From assembly GCA_035540495.1 (NCBI GenBank), contig DATLGL010000017.1:62001-126000 (forward strand): DNA of 64,000 nt. Direction: 5' to 3'. Every line of letters begins with the position of its first letter. The first letter of the stretch is position 1. Shown here one piece after another: positions 54,323-61,947 of this stretch. The position numbers were made by a program, and so were the translations under genes. This DNA is from DASVEG01 sp035540495 (lineage in GTDB: Bacteria > Actinomycetota > Acidimicrobiia > Acidimicrobiales > CADCTF01). Under the pieces are notes generated by a model. The model ran no database searches, was not told where the DNA came from, and was given only the letters and a program-made list of their open reading frames with translations.

Positions 54323-54407
54323 CGGAGGGAGTGGGATTTGAACCCACGGAGGGTTGCCCCTCACACGACTTCCAATCGTGCCGATTCGGCCGCTCTCGCA
54401 TCCCTCC
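54323..54407 (-). tRNA. tRNA-Ser(GGA)
   Basis: Class II tRNA on the minus strand. Acceptor GGAGGGA (54407-54401) pairs with TCCCTCC (54330-54324), discriminator G at 54323. Anticodon stem CACGA/TCGTG closes TTGGAAG, so the anticodon is GGA at 54373-54371, reading UCC and UCU. With UGA, GCU and CGA elsewhere in the window the serine set is complete. Confidence 0.96.
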
Positions 54408-54420
54408 AAGGGGAGACGAC

Positions 54421-54430
54421 AGGGTATCCT
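54421..54430. promoter_or_regulatory. Overlapping divergent -10 boxes (AGGGTATCCT) for tRNA-Ser(GGA) and SRP RNA
   Basis: On the plus strand TATCCT (54425-54430) is 10 bases before the SRP RNA stem at 54441. On the minus strand TACCCT (54426-54421) is 13 bases before the tRNA at 54407. The two boxes share two bases, so transcription in the two directions should compete. Confidence 0.5.
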
Positions 54431-54440
54431 GGTCCGTCCC

Positions 54441-54576
54441 GCGCCGGTGTCGGGTGCGGCGGTTGGGTCCTGCGCAACGGGTCGCCGTGAACCGAGTCAG
54501 GGCCGGAAGGCAGCAGCTCTCAGCGGACCGACTCGTGTGCCGCAGACCGCCTGACCGTCGCACCGGGCACCGGCGC
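54441..54576 (+). ncRNA. ffs: Signal recognition particle RNA (4.5S type)
   Basis: The conserved tip GTCAGGGCCGGAAGGCAGCA, with the GGAA tetraloop and the asymmetric loop that binds Ffh, is at 54497-54516. Outer stems also pair: GCGCCGGTG (54441-54449) with CACCGGCGC (54568-54576), GGTGC (54453-54457) with GCACC (54560-54564), and GGCGGT (54458-54463) with ACCGCC (54546-54551). It lies directly upstream of dnaX, its usual place in many bacteria. It is part of the ribonucleoprotein that targets nascent membrane proteins. Exact ends are estimates. Confidence 0.9.
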
Positions 54577-54669
54577 TTCTCGTCGCACCCGCGGCGACGG
54601 AAGCGCCAGCGACGAGGCGCAAGAGCGACCGCAGCTTGCGAGCGCATGTGATTGTGCGAAGGTGGGCAG

Positions 54670-56538
54670 GTGGCTGAGGAGAACGTGCCGTACCAGTCCC
54701 TCTACCGGCGGTTCCGGCCCCAGCGCTTCGGTGAGGTGCTCGGCCAAGACCACGTCACGCGCGCGCTTCAGAACGCGGTCCGCGAGGGACGCGTCGGCCA
54801 CGGCTACCTCTTCAGCGGGCCACGCGGCACGGGCAAGACCTCGACCGCCCGCATCCTCGCCAAGGCCCTCAACTGCGAGAAGCTCGACGACGGCGAGCCG
54901 TGCGGCGTCTGCGAGTCGTGCGTGTCGGTGCAGCAGGGCAACAGCTTCGCCGTTTTCGAGATGGACGCGGCATCGAACCGCGGCATCGACGCCATCCGAG
55001 ACCTCATCCAGCGCATCGCCCTCGGCGGACCCGGTCAGCGCAAGGTGTACATCATCGACGAGGTCCACCACCTCACCAACGACGCCGCCACCGCGCTGCT
55101 GAAGACGCTCGAGGAGCCGCCGGGCCACGTCGTGTTCGTGCTCGCGACGACCGACCCGCAGAAGGTGCTCCCGACGATCAAGAGCCGGGTGCAGCACTAC
55201 GAGTTCCACCTGTTGCCAACCGACGTCCTCCAGTCGCTCGTCTCGAACGTGAACGAGGAGGCGGGCCTCGGTCTCGAGTCCACCGACCTCGATCGTGTCG
55301 TCCGACGTGGTGCCGGCTCGGCACGCGACGCGCTGTCGGTGCTCGATCAGGCCGCTGCGCTCGGTGCCGTCGAAGACGAGGTGCCGGTGGCCGACGAGGT
55401 CACCGAGGCCCTGTGCGAGCGCGATCCGGCTCGAGCGCTGGCCGCGGTCGCCAGCGCGTGCGGAGCGGGACGCGACCCCCGCCGGATGGGCGAGGAGATC
55501 CTCTCCCACCTGCGCGACGTCTTCCTCGTCTCCCGTGCTCCCGATCTCGTCGACCTTTCGCCGGAGGAGAAGGCGCGCGCCGAAGACCAGGGGAAGCGGC
55601 TCGGTGCCGCGTCGCTGGTGCGGGCCATGGAGCGTCTCGGGGAGTCGCTCACCGACATGCGGGAGGCGCTCGATGCACGGGTGACGCTCGAGGTCGCGCT
55701 GGTGCGCATCACGGCGCCGGAGGCCGACACGTCGGTCGCCGCGCTGCTGGAGCGGATCGAACGACTCGAGCGCCGGTTGGAGGGGGGCGAGGTCGTCGCT
55801 GCCCCGCCGGCTGTCGCCGCGCCGCAGGCGCCCGCGCCGACGCCCGTCGCTCCCGTGAACCTGTCGGCTGAGGCCGCACCGGTTCGTCGATCTGCACCGA
55901 AGCCCGCCCCGGTGACGCCGGCCCAGGTCACACCGCCCCCGCCGCCCCCGACCAGGGGGGCCCTGGGCGCCTACCGCAAGGCTGCTGCCCCCTCGGTGCC
56001 ACCGGTGCCGTCCGCGTCCTCGGTACCACCCGGTTCCGCCGAGGTCGCTGCCTCCGAGGCCCCGGATCGGGACGCGGACGCCGCCCCGCCTGCGGCTCCG
56101 GTGCGTGCGGCCGCTGGAGGCGACCTGCCGTCCCGCGACGAGATCACCCTCGCCTGGGGCGACGCGGTGCTTCCTGGCCTGCGCGGACGGGCGAAGGCGC
56201 TGTTCGCGGTCGGGCGATTCGTCACGGTCGAGAACGGACGGGCCGTCTTCGCCCTTCCGAACGAGGCCCACCGCACGCAGTGCCTGTCGTCGCAGAAGGA
56301 GGTGGAGGCCGCGCTCGCGAACCACTTCGGCCGGCCGATCCCGCTTCACCTCGTCGTCGACGACGCGCCCGGCGAGTCGTCGGGCGAGCGCTCGGGCACG
56401 CGGAACCCTGATCCGTCCGACGACGACGAGGTCGTGCGGGAGTTCCGGGAGATGCGGGAGGCACCGAGCGGCCCCAGCTCACCGGCCGACCGCGTCAAGC
56501 TGGCCTTCCCCGGCGCGGTCGAGGTGGAGGGATCGTGA
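54670..56538 (+). CDS. dnaX: DNA polymerase III subunits gamma and tau
   Basis: A 622-residue clamp-loader ATPase. AAA+ domain: FSGPRGTGKTSTARILAKAL (Walker A), a zinc module with CGVCESC, then VYIIDEVHHLTNDAATALLK (Walker B) and KTLEEPPGHVVFVLATTD and TIKSRVQHYEFHLL. Residues about 370-490 are a Pro/Ala-rich linker; the C-terminal about 130 residues are a tau-like domain. GTG 54670 is preceded by AAGGTG. No A-rich slippery site for a shorter gamma product is visible. Overlaps ybaB (GTGA). The clamp loader places the beta clamp on DNA. Confidence 0.95.
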   Translation: MAEENVPYQSLYRRFRPQRFGEVLGQDHVTRALQNAVREGRVGHGYLFSGPRGTGKTSTARILAKALNCEKLDDGEPCGVCESCVSVQQGNSFAVFEMDAASNRGIDAIRDLIQRIALGGPGQRKVYIIDEVHHLTNDAATALLKTLEEPPGHVVFVLATTDPQKVLPTIKSRVQHYEFHLLPTDVLQSLVSNVNEEAGLGLESTDLDRVVRRGAGSARDALSVLDQAAALGAVEDEVPVADEVTEALCERDPARALAAVASACGAGRDPRRMGEEILSHLRDVFLVSRAPDLVDLSPEEKARAEDQGKRLGAASLVRAMERLGESLTDMREALDARVTLEVALVRITAPEADTSVAALLERIERLERRLEGGEVVAAPPAVAAPQAPAPTPVAPVNLSAEAAPVRRSAPKPAPVTPAQVTPPPPPPTRGALGAYRKAAAPSVPPVPSASSVPPGSAEVAASEAPDRDADAAPPAAPVRAAAGGDLPSRDEITLAWGDAVLPGLRGRAKALFAVGRFVTVENGRAVFALPNEAHRTQCLSSQKEVEAALANHFGRPIPLHLVVDDAPGESSGERSGTRNPDPSDDDEVVREFREMREAPSGPSSPADRVKLAFPGAVEVEGS

Positions 56539-56903
56539 GCGACGACCAGACGAACGACGACGCAGAGGCCGGCGGCGGGATCGACTTCGGCGGCCTCCTC
56601 GCGCAGGCGCAGGCGATGCAGCAGCAGCTGATGGAGGCGCAGGCCGCCGTCGCCGAGCAGGAGGTCGAAGGTCAGGCCGGCGGAGGCGTCGTCAAGGTCC
56701 GTTGCACCGGCGGGCTCGAGTTCCTCGACGTGACGATCTCGCCCGAGGCCGTCGACCCGAACGACGTGGAGATGCTCCAGGACCTCGTCCTGGCTGCGGT
56801 GCGTGACGCTGTTGCACGGGCGAACTCGCTCAACCAGCAGGCCATGGGCAGCCTCGGCGGACTCGCCGGCGGCCTCGGCGGCCTGGGCGGGCTGCTCCCC
56901 TGA
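56535..56903 (+). CDS. YbaB/EbfC nucleoid-associated protein
   Basis: A 122-residue protein starting at GTG 56535 in the GTGA overlap with dnaX. Core: FGGLLAQAQAMQQQLMEAQA, then GGGVVKVRCTGGLEFLDVTI and DVEMLQDLVLAAVRDAVARA, as in YbaB. The C-terminus is a Gly/Leu run (SLGGLAGGLGGLGGLLP). YbaB dimers bind DNA and its gene sits between dnaX and recR in many bacteria, as here. N-terminus is acidic and probably disordered. Confidence 0.95.
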   Translation: MSDDQTNDDAEAGGGIDFGGLLAQAQAMQQQLMEAQAAVAEQEVEGQAGGGVVKVRCTGGLEFLDVTISPEAVDPNDVEMLQDLVLAAVRDAVARANSLNQQAMGSLGGLAGGLGGLGGLLP

Positions 56904-57562
56904 GCGCCTACCCGCCTGCGGTCCAGGAGCTGATCGACGAGCTCGGGCGGCTACCTGGCGTCGGGCCGAAGTCGGCCCAGCGGATCGCCTTCCACCTGCT
57001 GAAGCTGCCGGCGGAAGATGCCGGTCGCCTCGCCTCGGTCATCACCGGGGTCAAGGAGCGGATGACCTTCTGTCGCCGCTGCTGGAACATCGCCGAGCGC
57101 CAGCGAGGCGACATCAGCGGGGCCGAACGGACGGGCGGCGCGGAGGTCGGCGAGACCGAGTGCTCGATCTGCGCCGACACTCGCCGCGATGCGACGTTGT
57201 TGTGCGTCGTCGAGGAGCCGCGCGACGTCGTGGCCCTCGAGAAGACCCAGGAGTACAAGGGGCGCTACCACGTCCTCCAGGGCGCCATCAACCCGATCGA
57301 GGGGATCGGTCCCGACCAGCTGCGGGTGAAGGAGCTGTTCGCCCGCCTGGGCGCGGAGTCCCAGATCGAAGAGGTCATCATCTGCACCAATCCGAACCTC
57401 GAGGGGGAGGCCACGGCGATGTACCTGGCCCGCCAGCTCGGCCCGCTCGGGATCAAGGTGACCCGACTTGCGAGCGGGCTCCCCGTCGGCGGCGACCTCG
57501 AGTACGCCGACGAGCTCACCCTCGGCCGGGCCCTCGAAGGCCGCCGCCAGCTCGACGCCTGA
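56900..57562 (+). CDS. recR: Recombination protein RecR, apparent CTG start
   Basis: A 220-residue protein for RecFOR-dependent gap repair. It starts at CTG 56900, in a CTGA overlap with the ybaB stop. Sequence YPPAVQELIDELGRLPGVGP, then KSAQRIAFHLLKLP, is the conserved RecR N-terminus with the helix-hairpin-helix, and no ATG, GTG or TTG exists in this frame until ATG 57062, which would delete it. Zinc finger: CRRCWNIAE with CSICAD (four Cys). Toprim domain: LCVVEEPRDVVALEKTQEYK, then HVLQGAINPIEGIGPDQL. Residues 1-220 are of normal length. The neighbouring start overlaps (ATGA, GTGA) are common in this window, so CTGA is probably a rare start codon; a base change is the alternative. Confidence 0.9.
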   Translation: MSAYPPAVQELIDELGRLPGVGPKSAQRIAFHLLKLPAEDAGRLASVITGVKERMTFCRRCWNIAERQRGDISGAERTGGAEVGETECSICADTRRDATLLCVVEEPRDVVALEKTQEYKGRYHVLQGAINPIEGIGPDQLRVKELFARLGAESQIEEVIICTNPNLEGEATAMYLARQLGPLGIKVTRLASGLPVGGDLEYADELTLGRALEGRRQLDA

Positions 57563-57609
57563 CCCGCCAGCCGCCCCCACCCGGCGCCCCCCACAGCGGC
57601 CGCGACGCG

Positions 57610-57658
57610 GATCTGGAGGAAATTCTCCGGAACTATCCCGGAGAATTTCCTCCAGATC
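57610..57658. terminator. Bidirectional hairpin, perfect 21-bp arms, between recR and thiolase
   Basis: Arms 57610-57630 and 57638-57658 are exact reverse complements with a 7-base loop (AACTATC). It sits between the converging recR and thiolase genes, so it can stop transcription from both sides. The stem holds AAATTCTCC but there is no T run, as in other hairpins of this window. Confidence 0.75.
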
Positions 57659-57665
57659 GAAGGGG

Positions 57666-58850
57666 TTAGAGGGTCTTGACGATCAGGGCGTCGCCCTGGC
57701 CGCCGCCGCCACAGAGGGCGGCTGCGCCGGTGCCGCCACCGCGGCGCTTCAGCTCGAGGAGGATGTGCAGCGCCAGGCGGGTGCCCGACATGCCGATCGG
57801 GTGCCCGAGGCTGATGGCGCCGCCGTTGACGTTCGTGATCTCGTCGGTGATGCCGAGGTCGGCCATCGAGGCGAGGCCGACGGCCGCGAACGCCTCGTTG
57901 AACTCGAACAGGTCGACGTCGGACACGGAGAGGCCGGCCCGCTGCAGGGCGTCGTTGGTCGCCCGCGACGGCTGGGTGAGCAGCGACGGGTCGGGACCCG
58001 CCACCTGCCCGTAGGAGACGATCTCGCCGAGGGGCTGGACGCCGAGCTTCTCGGCCGCCGCCTTCGACGCGACGATCACCGCGGCGCCGCCGTCGGAGAT
58101 CTGCGACGCGTTGCCTGCGGTGATGGTGCCGTCGGCCTCGAAGGCCGGACGCAGCTTGCCGAGGGTATCGGTGGTGGTGCCGGGACGGACGCCTTCGTCC
58201 GTGTCGAACACGATCGGGTCGCCCTTGCGCTGGGGGATCTCGACCGGGACGATCTCGTCGGCGAAGCGGCCTTCCTTCGCCGCGGCGGCCGCACGCTCGT
58301 GGGAGTTGGCGGCGAATTCGTCCTGCTGCTCGCGGCTGATCGTGCCGGCTGCCTTGGTGTACTTCTCGGTGCCGGCGCCCATGGCGCAGACGTCGAAGGC
58401 GCAGAACAGGCCGTCGTAGGCCATGGAGTCGACGAGGGTGGTGTCGCCGTACTTGAAGCCGAAGCGGCTGCCCGGGAGCAGATGGGGCGCACGGGTCATC
58501 GACTCCATGCCACCGGCGACGACGATGTCGGCGAGTCCGGCCTGGATGTACAGGTCGGCGAGGAGGATCGAGTTCAGGCCCGACAGGCAGACCTTGTTGA
58601 TCGTGGTGGCCGGGGTCTTCATCGGGATGCCGGCCTTCACCGCGGCCTGGCGAGCCGTGATCTGTCCCTGGCCGGCCTGGAGGACCTGGCCCATGACCAC
58701 GTAATCGACCTGCTCGGGCGAGACACCGGCCCGCTCGAGAGCGGCCTTGATGGCGATGCCGCCGAGGTCCATCGCGCTGAAGTCGGCGAGTCCCCCCTGC
58801 AGCTTCCCGATCGGGGTCCGAGCCCCTGCGACGATGACGGAACCGGGCAT
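57666..58850 (-). CDS. Acetyl-CoA acetyltransferase / thiolase
   Basis: A 394-residue thiolase. The nucleophile Cys is in TINKVCLSGLNSIL near residue 90; the catalytic His in GGAISLGHPIGMSGTR near 350; the second Cys in AALCGGGGQGDALI near 380. It catalyses acetyl-CoA condensation or cleaves 3-oxoacyl-CoA; biosynthetic and degradative types are not separable by eye. ATG 58850 has GGGAGG 4 bases upstream, with a TAGACT box at 58888-58883. It is divergent from the MDR gene. Confidence 0.94.
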   Translation of the reverse strand: MPGSVIVAGARTPIGKLQGGLADFSAMDLGGIAIKAALERAGVSPEQVDYVVMGQVLQAGQGQITARQAAVKAGIPMKTPATTINKVCLSGLNSILLADLYIQAGLADIVVAGGMESMTRAPHLLPGSRFGFKYGDTTLVDSMAYDGLFCAFDVCAMGAGTEKYTKAAGTISREQQDEFAANSHERAAAAAKEGRFADEIVPVEIPQRKGDPIVFDTDEGVRPGTTTDTLGKLRPAFEADGTITAGNASQISDGGAAVIVASKAAAEKLGVQPLGEIVSYGQVAGPDPSLLTQPSRATNDALQRAGLSVSDVDLFEFNEAFAAVGLASMADLGITDEITNVNGGAISLGHPIGMSGTRLALHILLELKRRGGGTGAAALCGGGGQGDALIVKTL

Positions 58851-58882
58851 GCGGCCTCCCAGGCGAGTGATGAAGTTTCCAC

Positions 58883-58888
58883 AGTCTA
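58883..58888 (-). promoter_or_regulatory. TAGACT -10 box for the thiolase gene
   Basis: On the minus strand TAGACT lies 32 bases before ATG 58850, which also has a GGGAGG ribosome site; a leadered transcript is likely. It is back to back with the MDR gene promoter at 58955. Confidence 0.45.
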
Positions 58889-58954
58889 GGGACGCAGCAG
58901 GGGTAGTCAGCCAGTCGACGAACCGCCGAGTGGCTGGTCAGGAGCCCGCGTGGC

Positions 58955-58960
58955 TACCTT
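58955..58960 (+). promoter_or_regulatory. TACCTT -10 box for the MDR reductase gene
   Basis: TACCTT is 8 bases before ATG 58969 without a ribosome site, which supports that start over longer in-frame readings. Confidence 0.5.
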
Positions 58961-58968
58961 TCGCACCC

Positions 58969-60135
58969 ATGCCGACCACCGTGCGCGCCTACAGCATCAC
59001 CTCGGAGTCCGTCGCCGCCGAGCGTGAGCGAACCGGCGGGAACACCGCCGACGTCGACGTTTCCAAGGTCATCACCCTCGACGAGCTGCAGCTCCGTGAC
59101 GTCGGCCCGACCGACGTCCGGATGCGCATCCTCGCCTTCTCGGTCGAGCACAACCTCGACCACGCCGCCACCGCCGACACGATCAACATCGCGGAGGCCC
59201 GCGGGGGCCGCATGTACCCGGGCAACAGCGCGGTGGGCGAGGTGCTCGAGGTCGGCGACCAGGTCAAGAAGTTCAAGCCCGGCGACATCGTCATCACCCA
59301 CTGCCTGGGCGAGGAGGACGAGTTCGGCTTCCCGCAGCGCATCTGGGCCTACGACCAGCCGGACTCGATCGGCTGGTACTCGGAGGAAGCCGTCGTCGGC
59401 GAGTGGCAGCTGATCAACGCCCCGCTCGACTGCGGCCTCACCCTGTGGGAGATCGCCGCCCTGCCGCTCCGGGCGCCGACGGCGTACCACATGTGGCGTC
59501 GCGCTCTCGGCATCTACCGCGTCAAGGTCACCCGCGAGAAGCAGGCCGTGCTCAACGTCCTCAGCTTCGGTGGCGGCGTCGGCGAGCTGTTCCTCCAGCT
59601 GGCCAAGGCCGAGGGCCACAACGCCTACTTCTGCGCCGGCTCGAAGGAGCGCCGCGACGCCCTCGAGCAGTACGGGATCATCGGCATCGACCAGAAGCAG
59701 TTCAACCGCTTCGCGAGCCGTGAGGACGTGAACAACTTCCGGAAGCACGTTCGCGACCTCACCGGCGGCGTGAACATGCACATCGTCTGCGACATGCTCC
59801 GCGGCCCGGTGTTCCCCGCCGGCCTGGCCGTCGCCGCCCGCCAGGGCGTGAACGTGTCGTCCGGATGGCAGCTGTCGCAGGTCGTGGAATACAACTCGAC
59901 GCTGATGTCGGCCAAGCAGGTCACGATCGACCACACGCACTACGAGACGATCGACGGCTGCTGGGCGGCGACCGAGCTCTACGGCAAGGTGTTCCGCCCG
60001 ACCGTGCACTCCGAGATCTACGAGTTCGAGGACGCCGGCCGCGCCTTCCACGAGATGCACGAGAACACCCAGACCGGCATCCCGATCGTGCGAGTCGCCA
60101 AGGACATGCCCGAGGCCGTGAAGGGCATCCTCTGA
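58969..60135 (+). CDS. Medium-chain dehydrogenase/reductase (enoyl/quinone reductase-like)
   Basis: A 388-residue MDR protein. The N-terminal GroES-like part contains RMYPGNSAVGEVLEVGDQVK and KFKPGDIVITHCLG. The nucleotide-binding part has LNVLSFGGGVGELFLQLAKA (glycine motif for NAD(P)) and LPLRAPTAYHMWRRALG before it. It reduces an enoyl-CoA or similar double bond or oxidises an alcohol; substrate not shown. A crotonyl-CoA carboxylase/reductase was considered, but the length (388 versus about 440) and missing N-terminal region argue against it. The methylmalonyl-CoA epimerase gene overlaps its stop (TGATG), so it probably acts on CoA esters. Confidence 0.85.
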   Translation: MPTTVRAYSITSESVAAERERTGGNTADVDVSKVITLDELQLRDVGPTDVRMRILAFSVEHNLDHAATADTINIAEARGGRMYPGNSAVGEVLEVGDQVKKFKPGDIVITHCLGEEDEFGFPQRIWAYDQPDSIGWYSEEAVVGEWQLINAPLDCGLTLWEIAALPLRAPTAYHMWRRALGIYRVKVTREKQAVLNVLSFGGGVGELFLQLAKAEGHNAYFCAGSKERRDALEQYGIIGIDQKQFNRFASREDVNNFRKHVRDLTGGVNMHIVCDMLRGPVFPAGLAVAARQGVNVSSGWQLSQVVEYNSTLMSAKQVTIDHTHYETIDGCWAATELYGKVFRPTVHSEIYEFEDAGRAFHEMHENTQTGIPIVRVAKDMPEAVKGIL

Positions 60136-60599
60136 TGAGCGGGCTCGAGCACACGCACGCGGATGGCACGTCGCACAGCCACGACCCCGTCCCGGCCGGC
60201 AGCCTGACCGAGATCGACCACGTCGGCCTCGCGGTCAACGACATCGAGGCGACGGTGGGCTGGTACGAGCGGATGTTCGGCGCCAAGGTCGCGCACCAGG
60301 AGCGGATCGAGAGCGACGGCGTCGAGGAGGCCCTGATCAAGGTGGCCGACTCGTACCTGCAGATCCTGACGCCCTACGCCGACACCAGCCCGCTCAAGAA
60401 GTGGATGGACAAGAACGGCGAAGGCATCCACCACGTCGGGTACCGCGTTGCGAACTGCGAAGAGGTGCTCGAGCACTGCAAGGCCGAGGGCGCCCGCGTC
60501 GTCGACGAGCACCCCCGCACGGGCTCGCGCGGCACCACGGTGGCGTTCCTGCACCCGAAGTCGTCGTTCGGCGCCCTGATCGAGCTCGTCGAGGAGTAG
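60135..60599 (+). CDS. mce: Methylmalonyl-CoA epimerase (VOC family)
   Basis: A 154-residue VOC-fold enzyme that interconverts the R and S forms of methylmalonyl-CoA in propionate metabolism. Metal ligands lie in EIDHVGLAVNDIE, GIHHVGYRVAN and GALIELVEE. FLHPKSSFGALIEL is the family signature. The start overlaps the MDR stop (TGATG). The first 20 residues are His-rich (HTHADGTSHSHD), an extension not needed for the fold that could bind metal. Methylmalonyl-CoA mutase is not in the window. Confidence 0.92.
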   Translation: MSGLEHTHADGTSHSHDPVPAGSLTEIDHVGLAVNDIEATVGWYERMFGAKVAHQERIESDGVEEALIKVADSYLQILTPYADTSPLKKWMDKNGEGIHHVGYRVANCEEVLEHCKAEGARVVDEHPRTGSRGTTVAFLHPKSSFGALIELVEE

Positions 60600-60602
60600 G
60601 TG

Positions 60603-61562
60603 ATGGTCGACGAGCGTGTCCCGTTCGTCGACCATCACGTCCACCTCCTCGCGGTGTCCGCGAGGAGGAAGTGGGTCGGTGACATCGCGCAGTACCACCG
60701 CGACGTCGCTGCTCGCGGCTCGTCGCCGATGGACGAGCCCGACGACTACGAGCCCGTCGACGACCTTCCCGCAGCGTTGAGGCGCGGGCTGCAGAGGGCC
60801 GCCGATCTCGGCCTCACCGGCGTCACCGAAGCGGGCATGCGGACATGGGACCACTGGGACGCGCTCGTCGAACTTCGCGATCGTGACGAGCTGCCGATCG
60901 ACGTCGGCGTCCTCGTCGCCAGCGGGGCAGTGGACGACCTCGGCCGCCTGCGAGCGGCCCGTGAAGCGAGCGACGACCGGCTGCAGATCGTGGGGATCAA
61001 ATTCTACGCCGACGGCTGGCTCGGTCCTCGCACGTGCGCGTGCACGCACGTCTTCCACGACGTCGACCCGCCGAACGACGGGATCCTGTTCCAGGACGCC
61101 GATCGACTCGCGTCCCGCATCGACCCGCTGGCGCGCGACGGCTTCCGTCCCGCAACCCACGCCATCGGCGATCGTGCGATGGATGCCGTGCTCGACGCGT
61201 ACGAGCAGGTGTACGGCGGTGCCGACGGGGTCCGCGCGGCCCGGCCCCGCATCGAGCACGCGCAGCTCCTGCGCGACGACCTGATCGCCCGCATCGCCGA
61301 GCTCGGCGTCGTGTGTTGCATCCAGCCCTGCTTCGCTGCGAGCGACGCACCGCACGTCGAGCACGGCCTCGGCGACGACTACCCGCTCGCCTACCGGTGG
61401 GACCGCCTGATCGCCGCGGGCGCCGAGGTGATCGCCGGCAGCGACTTCCCGATCGAGACGCTCGATCCGGCAGTCGGCATCGAGCATCTGATGTCGGGGC
61501 CGCATCCGCTCGACCGCGAGACGGCGACGCGAATCATGACCACGCCGATCGCCACCGGGTAG
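60603..61562 (+). CDS. Amidohydrolase-family (YtcJ-like) metal hydrolase
   Basis: A 319-residue TIM-barrel amidohydrolase starting at ATG 60603 (GTG 60600 also possible). The metal-binding residues are there: VDHHVHLLAV, the possible carboxylated Lys in VGIKFYADGWLG, ATHAIGDRAMDAVLDA, RPRIEHAQLLRDDL and IAGSDFPIETLDP. Members of the amidohydrolase-3 group remove amide or N-formyl groups, but the substrate is not clear. It is shorter than most YtcJ proteins (about 500), missing much of the N-terminal beta domain. It follows the epimerase gene by 3 bases. Confidence 0.8.
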   Translation: MVDERVPFVDHHVHLLAVSARRKWVGDIAQYHRDVAARGSSPMDEPDDYEPVDDLPAALRRGLQRAADLGLTGVTEAGMRTWDHWDALVELRDRDELPIDVGVLVASGAVDDLGRLRAAREASDDRLQIVGIKFYADGWLGPRTCACTHVFHDVDPPNDGILFQDADRLASRIDPLARDGFRPATHAIGDRAMDAVLDAYEQVYGGADGVRAARPRIEHAQLLRDDLIARIAELGVVCCIQPCFAASDAPHVEHGLGDDYPLAYRWDRLIAAGAEVIAGSDFPIETLDPAVGIEHLMSGPHPLDRETATRIMTTPIATG

Positions 61563-61572
61563 AGCGACGGCC

Positions 61573-61947
61573 ATGGCAAAGGCGATCACCGGGGAGATGC
61601 TCGCGGCGATCTCCACCGAGATCGCCAGGCTGAAGGCCCATCACTACGGCAAGGGCCCCCTCGAGTCGAAGTCGTACATGAACGACGACTTCCTGTTCTG
61701 CGTCATGAAGGGCGGCCTGACGCGGGTCGAGGAGACGCTGGTGGCGGCCGGTGACGAAGACCTCGTGCGCCGCGTCCGCCTGCGCTTCCAGGAGCAGATG
61801 GACATCGCCTTCCGGGACGCCATCGAGAAGATCACCGGCCGAACGGTCATCGGCTACCAGAGTCAGCTGATGCTCAAGCCCGACTACGCCATCGAGATGT
61901 TCCTCCTCGGCGAGGAGAACGATCTCGCCGAAACCGACCTCGGGTAG
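61573..61947 (+). CDS. DUF2294-family protein
   Basis: A 124-residue protein. The pattern EIARLKAHHYGKGPLESKSY, then FCVMKGGLTRVEETLVAAGD, then TGRTVIGYQSQLML matches the DUF2294 family. No membrane segment and no enzyme motif. Function is unknown; homologues occur near sigma factors or stress genes. The TAG stop lies inside a TAGCCT box (61945-61950), which may be a promoter for the sigma factor gene. It follows the amidohydrolase by 10 bases. Confidence 0.85.
   Translation: MAKAITGEMLAAISTEIARLKAHHYGKGPLESKSYMNDDFLFCVMKGGLTRVEETLVAAGDEDLVRRVRLRFQEQMDIAFRDAIEKITGRTVIGYQSQLMLKPDYAIEMFLLGEENDLAETDLG

Noticed and set aside
54670..56538. Programmed frameshift in dnaX giving a shorter gamma subunit
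   Set aside because: No A-AAA-AAG type slippery run is present in this GC-rich gene, and the reading frame is continuous to the tau-like end.
57062..57562. recR starting at ATG 57062
   Set aside because: It would remove the conserved N-terminal helix-hairpin-helix present from 56900 to about 57000.
58969..60135. Crotonyl-CoA carboxylase/reductase (ccrA) suggested by nearby epimerase and thiolase
   Set aside because: The protein is only 388 residues and lacks the extra N-terminal region of Ccr; MDR enoyl or quinone reductase is the safer call.
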